8,344 bases of DNA from positions 1 through 8,344 of the forward strand of contig CAKUCE010000138.1 in the NCBI GenBank assembly GCA_934643535.1, given 5' to 3'. The position numbers and the translations under genes are program-made. Below the pieces are notes generated by a model, which saw only the letters and a list, made by a program, of their open reading frames with translations, was not told the origin of the DNA and did no database searches. Within the stretch, counting starts at the first letter, position 1. Each line of letters opens with the position of its first letter. This document shows, piece after piece, positions 1 through 6,800 of this stretch. This DNA comes from an uncultured Clostridia bacterium. GTDB lineage: Bacteria > Bacillota > Clostridia > Christensenellales > Aristaeellaceae.

Positions 1-116
1 GCCGGGCCCCAGTACAGATGACGCAGGCGGCCGTCGGCTGCAATGCCGAAGGCGTAGGACATTTCCGGCGTGGACAGATGGAAAAACCGGTGCTGTGTAT
101 CAAATTGAATATGCAT
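1..116 (-). CDS. Alpha-galactosidase, GH36 type (N-terminal fragment)
   Basis: This is the first 38 codons of a gene that continues past the left edge. The start ATG lies 7 bases after a perfect AAGGAGG (124-130). The visible protein begins MHIQFDTQHRFFHLSTPEMS and continues with a stretch ending in HLYWGP. This matches the N-terminal beta-sandwich opening of bacterial GH36 alpha-galactosidases, where a short strand (FHLxTxxxSYxF) is followed by xGxLxHLYWG. GH36 enzymes release terminal alpha-1,6-linked galactose from melibiose, raffinose and galactomannan, usually as cytoplasmic tetramers. No signal peptide is visible, which fits a cytoplasmic enzyme. It lies 126 bases downstream of the GH50-like gene on the same strand but has its own promoter. 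The catalytic aspartates are outside the window, so the call rests on the opening motif only; another galactosidase-like clan member cannot be excluded. Confidence 0.72.
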   Translation of the reverse strand, partial: MHIQFDTQHRFFHLSTPEMSYAFGIAADGRLRHLYWGP

Positions 117-136
117 AAGAGGTCCTCCTTGCATTT

Positions 137-162
137 TTTCCCATTATATCAGGGAAATTTCC
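137..162. promoter_or_regulatory. Possible operator: nested inverted repeats on the GH36 promoter
   Basis: TTTCCC (137-142) and GGGAAA (152-157) form a 6-bp inverted repeat that brackets the -10 box. A perfect 10-bp palindrome GGAAATTTCC (153-162) overlaps the right arm and sits in the -35/-10 spacer. A protein bound here would block or modulate the promoter. No known regulator's consensus is recognised, and AT-rich palindromes this short can arise by chance. Confidence 0.3.
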
Positions 163-172
163 GGCCAAACAA
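143..172 (-). promoter_or_regulatory. Extended -10 promoter of the GH36 gene
   Basis: On the minus strand a perfect TATAAT (143-148) is preceded by TGA, forming TGnTATAAT. An 18-base spacer (149-166) separates it from a TTGTTT -35 box (167-172). The -10 lies 26 bases upstream of the start codon, leaving a short leader that includes the ribosome binding site. The arrangement indicates that the GH36 gene can be transcribed independently of the upstream GH50-like gene. This is pattern recognition only, with no experimental support. Confidence 0.7.
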
Positions 173-242
173 GGCACAGATTATGCGAAAAGAAACGGAT
201 TTTTTGCCAAAATGAAACTTGGATAAAAGCGACGTTTCCTTT

Positions 243-2285
243 TCAGTTCACCGTCTGCCACAGGTTTTTCAGGGGAACCGGCTGGCCCTCTGGCTGTTCC
301 TGCCCGTCCAGAAGAGGATACATCCGCTCAGCAAAGCGGCGGAAGGCTTCGGCCGCCAGCGGATAGGGCCGGTTGCACACGTCGATCAGGCCGATCTGAT
401 AGCATTCGCCGTCGAAACGGCCCAGATAGGGCTGGTCGCTGTATTCAAAATAATGAATACCTGTCAGGTGAGGCTCCTGTGTGCTTTGCTCCAGATAATA
501 CCGAAGCGCCTGCGCCCGCTGGACCTGCGTGTCCGTATGGTACAGTCCCCAGGAATCCAGCCCGCTTTCCATAGCGCCGATGTGCCACTCGCCCACGACC
601 ATGGGCAGCTCCGCGCCTTTGGCCATCTGAGCGGCAGCGGTAGCGGGCTCTGCACCGTAGCAGTTGAAGGAGAACACGTCGAAATAGTTCAGCGGCCCGC
701 AGAGAGTCTTTTCGGAAGCATGGCTGTAGCGCATGCCCAGATTCAGGTGATGAGGATCTTCCGCCCGCAGCGCATCGCTGATGACGCGGCCGTAGCGTTC
801 CACCAGAATGCCGTGGAAGGCTTCCAGATCCTTTCGGGCAGTCTCCGTCCATTTGTCCCGGCGCAGGGGAGAAAGCAGAGCGTCAAAGTCGGAAAGCTCC
901 GTCGCCCAAGCGGCGTTCAGGGCTTCTACCGTGCCGTATTGCCGCTTCAGATGACCGGCAAAAGCCTGCCTGGAGGCGCGGCAGCCGTCAGAAGCCAGCA
1001 GCCGTTCCGCCAGATTGACGTTTTCGTGCATCAGCCATTCCGGCTCGTTGGTGACGAAATAGCCGATCAGCAGCGGGTCATCCCGATAGGCGCGTAATTC
1101 CTGCCGGGCCATTTCGGCGGTGAGCCGCTCGTATTCCGGGCTGAATACGTCGGGGAAATCCCGGAAAATGCGCTCGTCCGTCAGCGGGAAAAACTTGAAG
1201 GTAATGACATAGGGCATCTGGGCCTTGCGCAGAAATTCCGCCGTGGGTTCATCGCCGTAGTCGTTCACGCCAACGCCCAGCGTATTCACGCCCCAGGAGC
1301 GCATCCGGGCGGTGTTGAGGGTGATCCACGCGTCCAGCCAGCCCTCTCCGAAGACCCGCATCATATTGGCCCGGGGAAAGTTGACCAATTCCCGGCTTCT
1401 GGCGTTTTCCATACCGTTACGGACCACATACTGAGGGATCTGATCGCCCGTGGTCCATGCCCGGGCGAAAAGCCCTTCTCTGGGCGGAAGCCACTGGTGC
1501 AGGCTGTCCAGATGGTCGGCCATGCCGTAAATGCCGGTGCGGTTGCCGTAGCACATGCCATTGGAGAAAAAGGCGTATCCGTCCGGATCGGCCAGCCACC
1601 AGCGCCGCCCGTCGTGAACCGTGTGGAACCAGCCGGTTTGGTCAAAGCGTTTCTTCAGCCAGCCGCCATACCGGGACCAGCCCTCGGGATAATGATTGTG
1701 GGCCCTGGCCCATTCCAGCTCTTTTTTCAGATAAGCGTCCAGCTCCTCCAGACTGCCCGTCTTTCCGGGCCACATGCCCTCGGCGCGCTGCCCCAGCGCG
1801 TCCACCAGCGGACGGCCCTCCACGTCCTGCGGCTGCCAGCCGGTGACGAATTCTACCGACGAAAGCTGGACAGAGCGCAGGGAAGGCTCCCGCAGGAGGA
1901 GCCGGAAAGACTGCACCTCGCCGGCCTGAATGGGACGTCCATTGACGCCGCCCTTGAACACACCGGGCCACGGCGGAAGAAAGGCCATGTCCGCCGCCAG
2001 CGCACGCCGGTCGATGGGGAAGGGGATCTGCACCCGGCACCCGGGCAGAATGCGGTAATGAAGGGACAGAAGCGGCTCCTCCTCGCCGGATGCGCAGAAT
2101 TCCAGATGAACCTCGATCTGGTGGTCGGCTTCGGCCCGCAGGGTCACGACGGCGGTCTCCTGCCGCTGCCAGTCCTCCGGCAGGGCGGCGGACAGCAGCA
2201 GCTCGTGGTTCTCAGGCGCGAGGCCGTCCTTCTGCCGCAGACCCGTCAGCAGCGTCAAATCAGAATCCCGTAAACACAGTCCCAT
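243..2285 (-). CDS. Clan GH-A glycoside hydrolase, GH50-like (beta-agarase/beta-galactosidase type)
   Basis: 680 residues with no signal peptide, so probably cytoplasmic. Residues 1-190 look like an N-terminal beta-sandwich/carbohydrate-binding region. Residues 200-655 form a (beta/alpha)8 catalytic domain. Seen in sequence: the entry motif LADPDGYAFFSNGM (231-244), the acid/base motif TNEPEW with Glu414, and the nucleophile motif GEWHIGA with Glu566. These are followed by HYFEYSDQPYLGRFDG (611-626) and YQIGLIDV (629-636). The last three blocks closely resemble the C-terminal part of GH50 enzymes (GEFHFGA, HWFQY.DQP.GR.DGE.YQIG). GH50 members cut beta-galactosidic bonds in agar-type galactans; this one may act on another beta-galactoside. 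The start at 2285 was chosen because AAAGGAG lies 8 bases upstream, whereas the upstream extension to 2381 overlaps the promoter and has no ribosome binding site. A GH36 alpha-galactosidase gene follows, suggesting joint galactoside use. The sequence is GC-rich. The family call is good; the exact substrate is unknown. Confidence 0.82.
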   Translation of the reverse strand: MGLCLRDSDLTLLTGLRQKDGLAPENHELLLSAALPEDWQRQETAVVTLRAEADHQIEVHLEFCASGEEEPLLSLHYRILPGCRVQIPFPIDRRALAADMAFLPPWPGVFKGGVNGRPIQAGEVQSFRLLLREPSLRSVQLSSVEFVTGWQPQDVEGRPLVDALGQRAEGMWPGKTGSLEELDAYLKKELEWARAHNHYPEGWSRYGGWLKKRFDQTGWFHTVHDGRRWWLADPDGYAFFSNGMCYGNRTGIYGMADHLDSLHQWLPPREGLFARAWTTGDQIPQYVVRNGMENARSRELVNFPRANMMRVFGEGWLDAWITLNTARMRSWGVNTLGVGVNDYGDEPTAEFLRKAQMPYVITFKFFPLTDERIFRDFPDVFSPEYERLTAEMARQELRAYRDDPLLIGYFVTNEPEWLMHENVNLAERLLASDGCRASRQAFAGHLKRQYGTVEALNAAWATELSDFDALLSPLRRDKWTETARKDLEAFHGILVERYGRVISDALRAEDPHHLNLGMRYSHASEKTLCGPLNYFDVFSFNCYGAEPATAAAQMAKGAELPMVVGEWHIGAMESGLDSWGLYHTDTQVQRAQALRYYLEQSTQEPHLTGIHYFEYSDQPYLGRFDGECYQIGLIDVCNRPYPLAAEAFRRFAERMYPLLDGQEQPEGQPVPLKNLWQTVN

Positions 2286-2293
2286 ATTGCATG

Positions 2294-2300
2294 CTCCTTT
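2294..2300 (-). promoter_or_regulatory. Ribosome binding site fixing the GH50-like start
   Basis: AAAGGAG on the minus strand is separated by 8 bases from the ATG at 2285. The open frame continues upstream to an ATG at 2381, but that start has no Shine-Dalgarno sequence and lies in the promoter's spacer/-35 area, so the shorter protein is preferred. Confidence 0.8.
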
Positions 2301-2352
2301 ATCATTCCGATCAAATCGTTTCGGCTTTCCGCAGGGGACGAAAGTTGCATTC

Positions 2353-2381
2353 ATTATATACGGCGGTTTTGAGGAACGCAA
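2353..2381 (-). promoter_or_regulatory. Promoter of the GH50-like gene
   Basis: On the minus strand TATAAT (2353-2358) is preceded at 17 bases by TTGCGT (2376-2381). The -10 lies about 68 bases before the chosen start, giving a short leader ending in AAAGGAG. The -10 is perfect; the -35 matches the consensus only in its TTG. Confidence 0.6.
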
Positions 2382-2451
2382 TGCCGCAGTACGGACAAAA
2401 ATAGCTGATTTTGGACATGACCGTTCTTTTTCCCAAAAGCGTTATTCCTGA

Positions 2452-2470
2452 CGTAAACTGCGCATTTACG
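2452..2470. promoter_or_regulatory. Inverted repeat in the divergent intergenic region, possible operator
   Basis: CGTAAA (2452-2457) and TTTACG (2465-2470) form perfect 6-bp arms around a 7-base centre. That centre contains the palindrome TGCGCA (2459-2464), so the whole element is palindromic apart from one extra C at 2458. It lies about 70 bases upstream of the GH50-like -35 and 158 bases before the SH3b gene start, where a regulator of either gene could bind. The 342-base region 2286-2627 otherwise holds the GH50-like promoter, an AT-rich stretch with CCATTTT/AAAATGG arms (2530-2555) and no convincing plus-strand promoter. Confidence 0.35.
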
Positions 2471-2592
2471 CGGCACCAAAAACGGTTTACCATAAAAACA
2501 CAAACGAGAAAGGAGGAAGAAAGAAATCTCCATTTTATCTTTTTTCAAAAAATGGGAAGAAACGGCACGGGGGGATCGTTGAATCAGACAGA

Positions 2593-2607
2593 CGGCTTTG
2601 AAAGCCG
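2593..2607 (+). promoter_or_regulatory. Perfect 7-bp inverted repeat just before the SH3b gene's ribosome binding site
   Basis: CGGCTTT and AAAGCCG flank a single central G (2600), three bases before GGAGGAGG (2611-2618). With a one-base centre it is too tight for a stable RNA hairpin unless it opens by a base pair or two, so it may be a DNA-binding site or a 5-bp stem. Its closeness to the ribosome binding site makes an effect on expression conceivable but unproven. Confidence 0.25.
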
Positions 2608-2627
2608 CCCGGAGGAGGGGTGTACCG

Positions 2628-3716
2628 ATGAAGAAACTGCTGAGTCTCCTGCTGATGCTGAGCCTGCTGGCGCTGTGTATTCCGGCGTCGGCTGCGGCGG
2701 CTTCCCGGCAGAAGGCGTATGTGGACGGCGGCTCGGCGGACCGGGTTCATTTGCGGATGAAGCCTGCGGCGGACGCCCGCTCGCTGGGACTGTATTTTAC
2801 GGGCACGGAGGTGGAATGCTGGTCGGATCCCAGCGAAACCTGGGTGCATGTCTCCATCGGCGCGGAGGACGGTTATATGATGTCCAAGTATCTGTCGCTG
2901 GAAGAGGTGTCCCCCCGTCAGCCGGTGGGCGTTGCCCACACCGATTCCTGGCTGAACCTGCGTAAGCTGCCCACCAAGGATTCCCAGCGCCTGGCCACCC
3001 TGCGCGAGGGCGATACCGTTACCGTGTTGGGAGAGACAGCCTACAGCTGGTACTACATCAACGCTGGCGGCGTGTACGGTTATGTATACGAGCGCTATCT
3101 GGAGCTGAACGACTCAAGCGGCGAATCTTCCGCCCTGCCCCCTTCCGGGGACGAGCTGCCCCTGCTGCGCGCCGTGCTGGAAAACCGGCTGGCCATGCGC
3201 CTGAACGGAGGGGAAATGCTGCTGTCCCAGTTCATGGAGCAGAGCGACATGCCGCTGGAGCTGCCCCGGCTGGCCGTTCTGGATCTGGACGGCGACGGTC
3301 AGATGGAGGCTGTCGTAAAGGAATACACCCGAGGAACGGAATATACGGAGCTTGGCTCTCTGGTGCTAGACGTACAGCAGGGCACGGTTTATGCCTACGA
3401 CCTGTCCATCCGGGCGCTGAACGAACTGAAGGCGGACGGCACCTTTACCTATTCCAGCGGCGCGGCGGACAACGGCGTCGCATCCCTGAAGCCGGAGGAA
3501 GACAGCGCTCCCTATCAGATTCTGGCGGAAAGCCGCATGGACAGCGCGGGGGGCATTTCCTACACGGTGAACGGCCTGACGGTTTCCGGCACCGAGTACA
3601 GCGCCGCGCTGGAGCAGCAGACCCGCAAGCCCGAGGCCGTCTGGTACGAGTGGAACGAAACCAATTTCAATCTGCTCTTCGGCTCCGTAACCGCCCGGAC
3701 GATGGGGGAGTCGTAA
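2628..3716 (+). CDS. Secreted protein with two SH3b-type domains and a calcium-loop-like motif
   Basis: 362 residues. Residues 1-25 are a clear Sec signal peptide: MKK, then a Leu-rich core (LLSLLLMLSLLALCI), then PASAAAAS with likely cleavage near residues 22-25. Two bacterial SH3-type repeats follow. The first spans about 29-91 (VHLRMKPAADARSLG...YMMSKYLSL); the second spans about 98-160 (LNLRKLPTKDSQRLATLREGDTVTVLG...GYVYERYLEL). The LNLRKxPxxxS signature and the closing GYVxxxYL are typical. After a Ser-rich linker (163-174), a 190-residue C-terminal domain carries DLDGDGQME (219-227), resembling an EF-hand/FG-GAP-type calcium loop; its family is not recognised. SH3b domains usually bind peptidoglycan, so an exported wall-associated protein is likely. 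No catalytic domain is visible. The start at 2628 follows GGAGGAGG (2611-2618); a TTG at 2598 would add ten residues before the signal peptide and is rejected. The gene ends before a strong terminator and converges on the large hydrolase gene. Confidence 0.85.
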   Translation: MKKLLSLLLMLSLLALCIPASAAAASRQKAYVDGGSADRVHLRMKPAADARSLGLYFTGTEVECWSDPSETWVHVSIGAEDGYMMSKYLSLEEVSPRQPVGVAHTDSWLNLRKLPTKDSQRLATLREGDTVTVLGETAYSWYYINAGGVYGYVYERYLELNDSSGESSALPPSGDELPLLRAVLENRLAMRLNGGEMLLSQFMEQSDMPLELPRLAVLDLDGDGQMEAVVKEYTRGTEYTELGSLVLDVQQGTVYAYDLSIRALNELKADGTFTYSSGAADNGVASLKPEEDSAPYQILAESRMDSAGGISYTVNGLTVSGTEYSAALEQQTRKPEAVWYEWNETNFNLLFGSVTARTMGES

Positions 3717-3760
3717 CGCGGCGAATGTCGAGACTTTTGAGCTGTTTTTATGAGTAGATG

Positions 3761-3803
3761 AATCCACCTGTTGGAATTTTGTTCCAGACAGGTGGATTTT
3801 GTT
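3761..3803 (+). terminator. Intrinsic terminator of the SH3b gene
   Basis: An 11-bp stem AATCCACCTGT (3761-3771)/ACAGGTGGATT (3788-3798) encloses a 5-bp inner stem TGGAA/TTCCA with a TTTTG loop and a single bulged G (3787). A T-rich run (TTGTT) follows. It begins 45 bases after the SH3b stop codon. In the opposite direction the stem is not followed by a T tract, so for the converging hydrolase gene, whose stop is at 3872-3874, it would work only weakly. Confidence 0.9.
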
Positions 3804-3871
3804 CTCCTATGGCTTTTGATTCTAATAAGAATGATGGATGAGAGATAAATGAAACTCAAGAGGCAGATAGA

Positions 3872-6800
3872 TCATTCCCAATAGATGGAACCCCAAAATC
3901 TAATATACTCGCCTGTGTTGGTCAATCCGTTTTTTCGATTGTCATTCAAAACCGTTCTTTTGACAGCTTGTACTTGATTGCCTCGGTTGCCTTCAATTGT
4001 ACTGAAAGTGATGCTGCCATCTGAATTTTCGGTTATGGCGGTAAGAATGGCGACGTGCGTTGTCGCAGAAGCTTTTTGGGCCGCCGCTGCCTCATACGAA
4101 TCATATGTTCCTGCGGTGGTTGAACCAAAGAACAGCAGGTCACCCCGTTTGGGAGAGGCGGCTCCGTCGGCATAGGATTTCCAACTGTAGCTGCGGCTTA
4201 TCTTTAAGTTATTGAATTCCTTAATCGTAAGGTTTTTGTAGGCACTGGCTCCGCGACCGGGCAGTTGGAAAGCCCCGGGGCCAGGTCCGGCACCGGTCGA
4301 ATTGGGAAGGACAGATGTGCTGATGCCGGCCGCACGGGCACACCAGCTAACAAAATATGCACACCAGGCTTGATCTTTAATGGAAGCGGATGGCGAAATG
4401 AGCTTTTCGTAGTTTGCTTGGTAAGTACTGGCGTTGCCCGCATAAGCATACAAATATTCAGTAAAATTGTCTCCCCCAGTGCTTTCTCCGCTCAATGCTG
4501 AAAAATCACAATAGCTATTTGAATTAGGAATGTTTCCTTCATGATACCCTTCCTGCGAAGTGGCTACCTCAATAAAACGCTCGCAGGGGTCAGTGATATT
4601 TACTTTACATAGTTTTTCATAGAAACGGCTGATTTCGTATTCGGCAGATTTCCAGGCAAGATGGATAGAAGAGCTTTGGGGGACATAAGGTGCTTTGACC
4701 GTAAAATTGAGCGATTTGGAAATACTGCCTCCTTTACCGCTGACCGTCATGGTAACAGCATAACTCCTGGGATTGGTGTTTGCAGCTATGTAAAAATAAC
4801 AGGTAAAGGAAGTGCTGCTATAATTGTTACCATTCACGGCGAAGTCTGATGTTCCGAAATTCCATAAGGATTTGAAGCCCTGCTTTTGAGAGCTGTAGTT
4901 TCTGTCGTATGCTTCTTCTACCTCCAAACTGTTAAATTCAAAGGAAAAAGTATCCGCATTAGTGGCTGAAAAGCTGATGCCGATACAGCCTCTCCCGGAA
5001 TTACTAACAGTAGTCCGATTCAGTGATAGCGAAAGAGTAGGCGCAGCCTCCGATGACGTTCCCGGAATGGTTTGAGTAATCGTATAGGCTTTGATCTCGC
5101 CGCCTACCCGGACGGTCAGCGTGGCGGAAGAGGTAGAGCCAGCATTGGGGGTCTTCACGATTTGAATCCGAAGCTTCAGGGTTTCGCCTGCTGCGCCGGA
5201 AGCGCTGGCAGCATTGTGAATCGTTGCGGAGTCGGCGTCTGTAGCTACAAATTTCACAAAATTGTTGTCGGAAAGCGTGGCAGTCCAGCTTGTATTGGAA
5301 GTGACGGACAGCGTGCTGAAATCACCGGCTGTAGCCGCCGACGATAACGTCAGCGTATTTCCGGACAGTTGGCTGTGGGTCATGCTGAAACTGACCGTTT
5401 GTGATGCATAAGCCTCATAGGCTTCCTGCGCGTAACGGACGCGAAGCTGTTTGGCGGTGCTGGATTGGTCTTTGGGTCCTTCGAAATCGGTCATGAAGAC
5501 CTCAGCTACCTCTTTCAGGGTGGTTAAATTTTTAAGGTACTTTTCAAAGGTGGTGCCTCCGATCACCATATTTTGAAGTTCCCAGTGCAAATAGGACATC
5601 TGTACGTCGAAACTCCATACGGAATCATCACCGGCATGATTCAAAAGCCGCTGTTTTCTGGAAGAGACCGTCCACTGGCATAGACCGAAACCGACTTCAT
5701 CATCCACTTTGAAAACATAATCGCTGCGGTTGTCGACTCCTGGATAACCATAGTCGTTTTGGGCATTATAGGGACAATACGCACTTTCCGCGCGGATATT
5801 TCCCATGATGCCAGCAGCCTGAACGTCGCTGAACCCCCAGCTTTTCAGCTCGCTCCAGATAGCAGAGGCAAAGTTTAGCTTGCTTCCGCTGGGTAAATTG
5901 CCGGATTGATTGTTGATAAGTTTCAGGCCGAAAACCGTCCATGCATCCGCCGTACCGGTTGTATTCCCGCTGCTGTAGGCCCCGACGGCAATCTTCAGGT
6001 AAGAGCCAAGCTGCAGATCGGACAGCTGGAACGGCAAGCTGGTTCGGGTGGTGTCATCATCGTACAGGATTTTGACCATTTGAGCGCTGTTTTTCTGATT
6101 GGCTGCTTCTTCGGAGGAACCAAACAAAGGTGTTTCGTTCAAGATGATAGCTGTCACATGATACTTGGAAGCGTTTGCGGAAGTGAATTCCAGATTAAAT
6201 CCGCCAAGGCCGCGATTATAGTCTGCGATCTCCTGGGAGTGGTAGCTTTGAGCCGTTGCGGAGTTGCTGACCTCGGGCTCACTGGCGGGGAGAGGATTGT
6301 TCCCACCGCCGCCAGTTACGGTTGGTTCAGGATCCGGAAGGGGATTGTGCGTGGGATTCGTGGTCGGAACGTCCGAGGGTGGCGGGGGCGGCGTGGAACC
6401 GCCGGGCGTCGGAGTTGGCGACGTTCCTATGGAAATAAAGGGGAGGCTGCGGCGGTCGGCGTAGGATTCCGCATAAGAACCGGAAATGCCGTAAATGGTT
6501 ACATTGGAACTGCCCGTGAAGGCGTTATCCGAAATGAAACGAACCGTTGAAGGAATGTCGATTCGAATAAGCTTCTTGCAATAGGCAAAAGCCCTTGCGC
6601 CGATGGAGATCGTTCCATCAGGAACGAGAACAGAGGAAAAGGCACCGTTAATGAAGGCTTCCTGCTCGATCGATTCAAGGCCCGCAGGCAGCGTGATCGA
6701 AGCGCCGGACAGCGTCTGTTCCTGCTCCCACACAGCGTACAGCGTGATATCGGCGTTGGTCGTATAGGCTGCGCCGCTGGCATATTCGGCCGCTGCAGCC

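Noticed and set aside
219..1097. Long plus-strand open frame (292 codons) opposite the GH50-like gene
   Set aside because: It is antisense to a gene with clear catalytic motifs, has no ribosome binding site, and its product has the Arg/Gln/Val-rich look of an antisense shadow in GC-rich DNA.
1497..2273. Plus-strand open frame (258 codons) opposite the N-terminal part of the GH50-like gene
   Set aside because: Same reasons: antisense shadow, no ribosome binding site and no recognisable domain.
2308..2326. Possible catabolite-repression (cre) site in the GH50-like leader, CCGAAACGATTTGATCGG on the minus strand
   Set aside because: Matches the cre consensus in the core only; both outer ends fail.
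2474..2494. Possible cre site around AAAACGGTTTACC
   Set aside because: The CG-centred core fits but the first two and last two defined positions do not.
3819..3832. ATTCT-AATA-AGAAT hairpin after the hydrolase stop
   Set aside because: Five A/T-rich base pairs with no GC clamp or T tract; not a credible terminator.
5906..6550. Plus-strand open frame (214 codons) opposite the hydrolase linker region
   Set aside because: Its Gly/Arg-rich part is simply the antisense of the Pro/Thr-rich linker.
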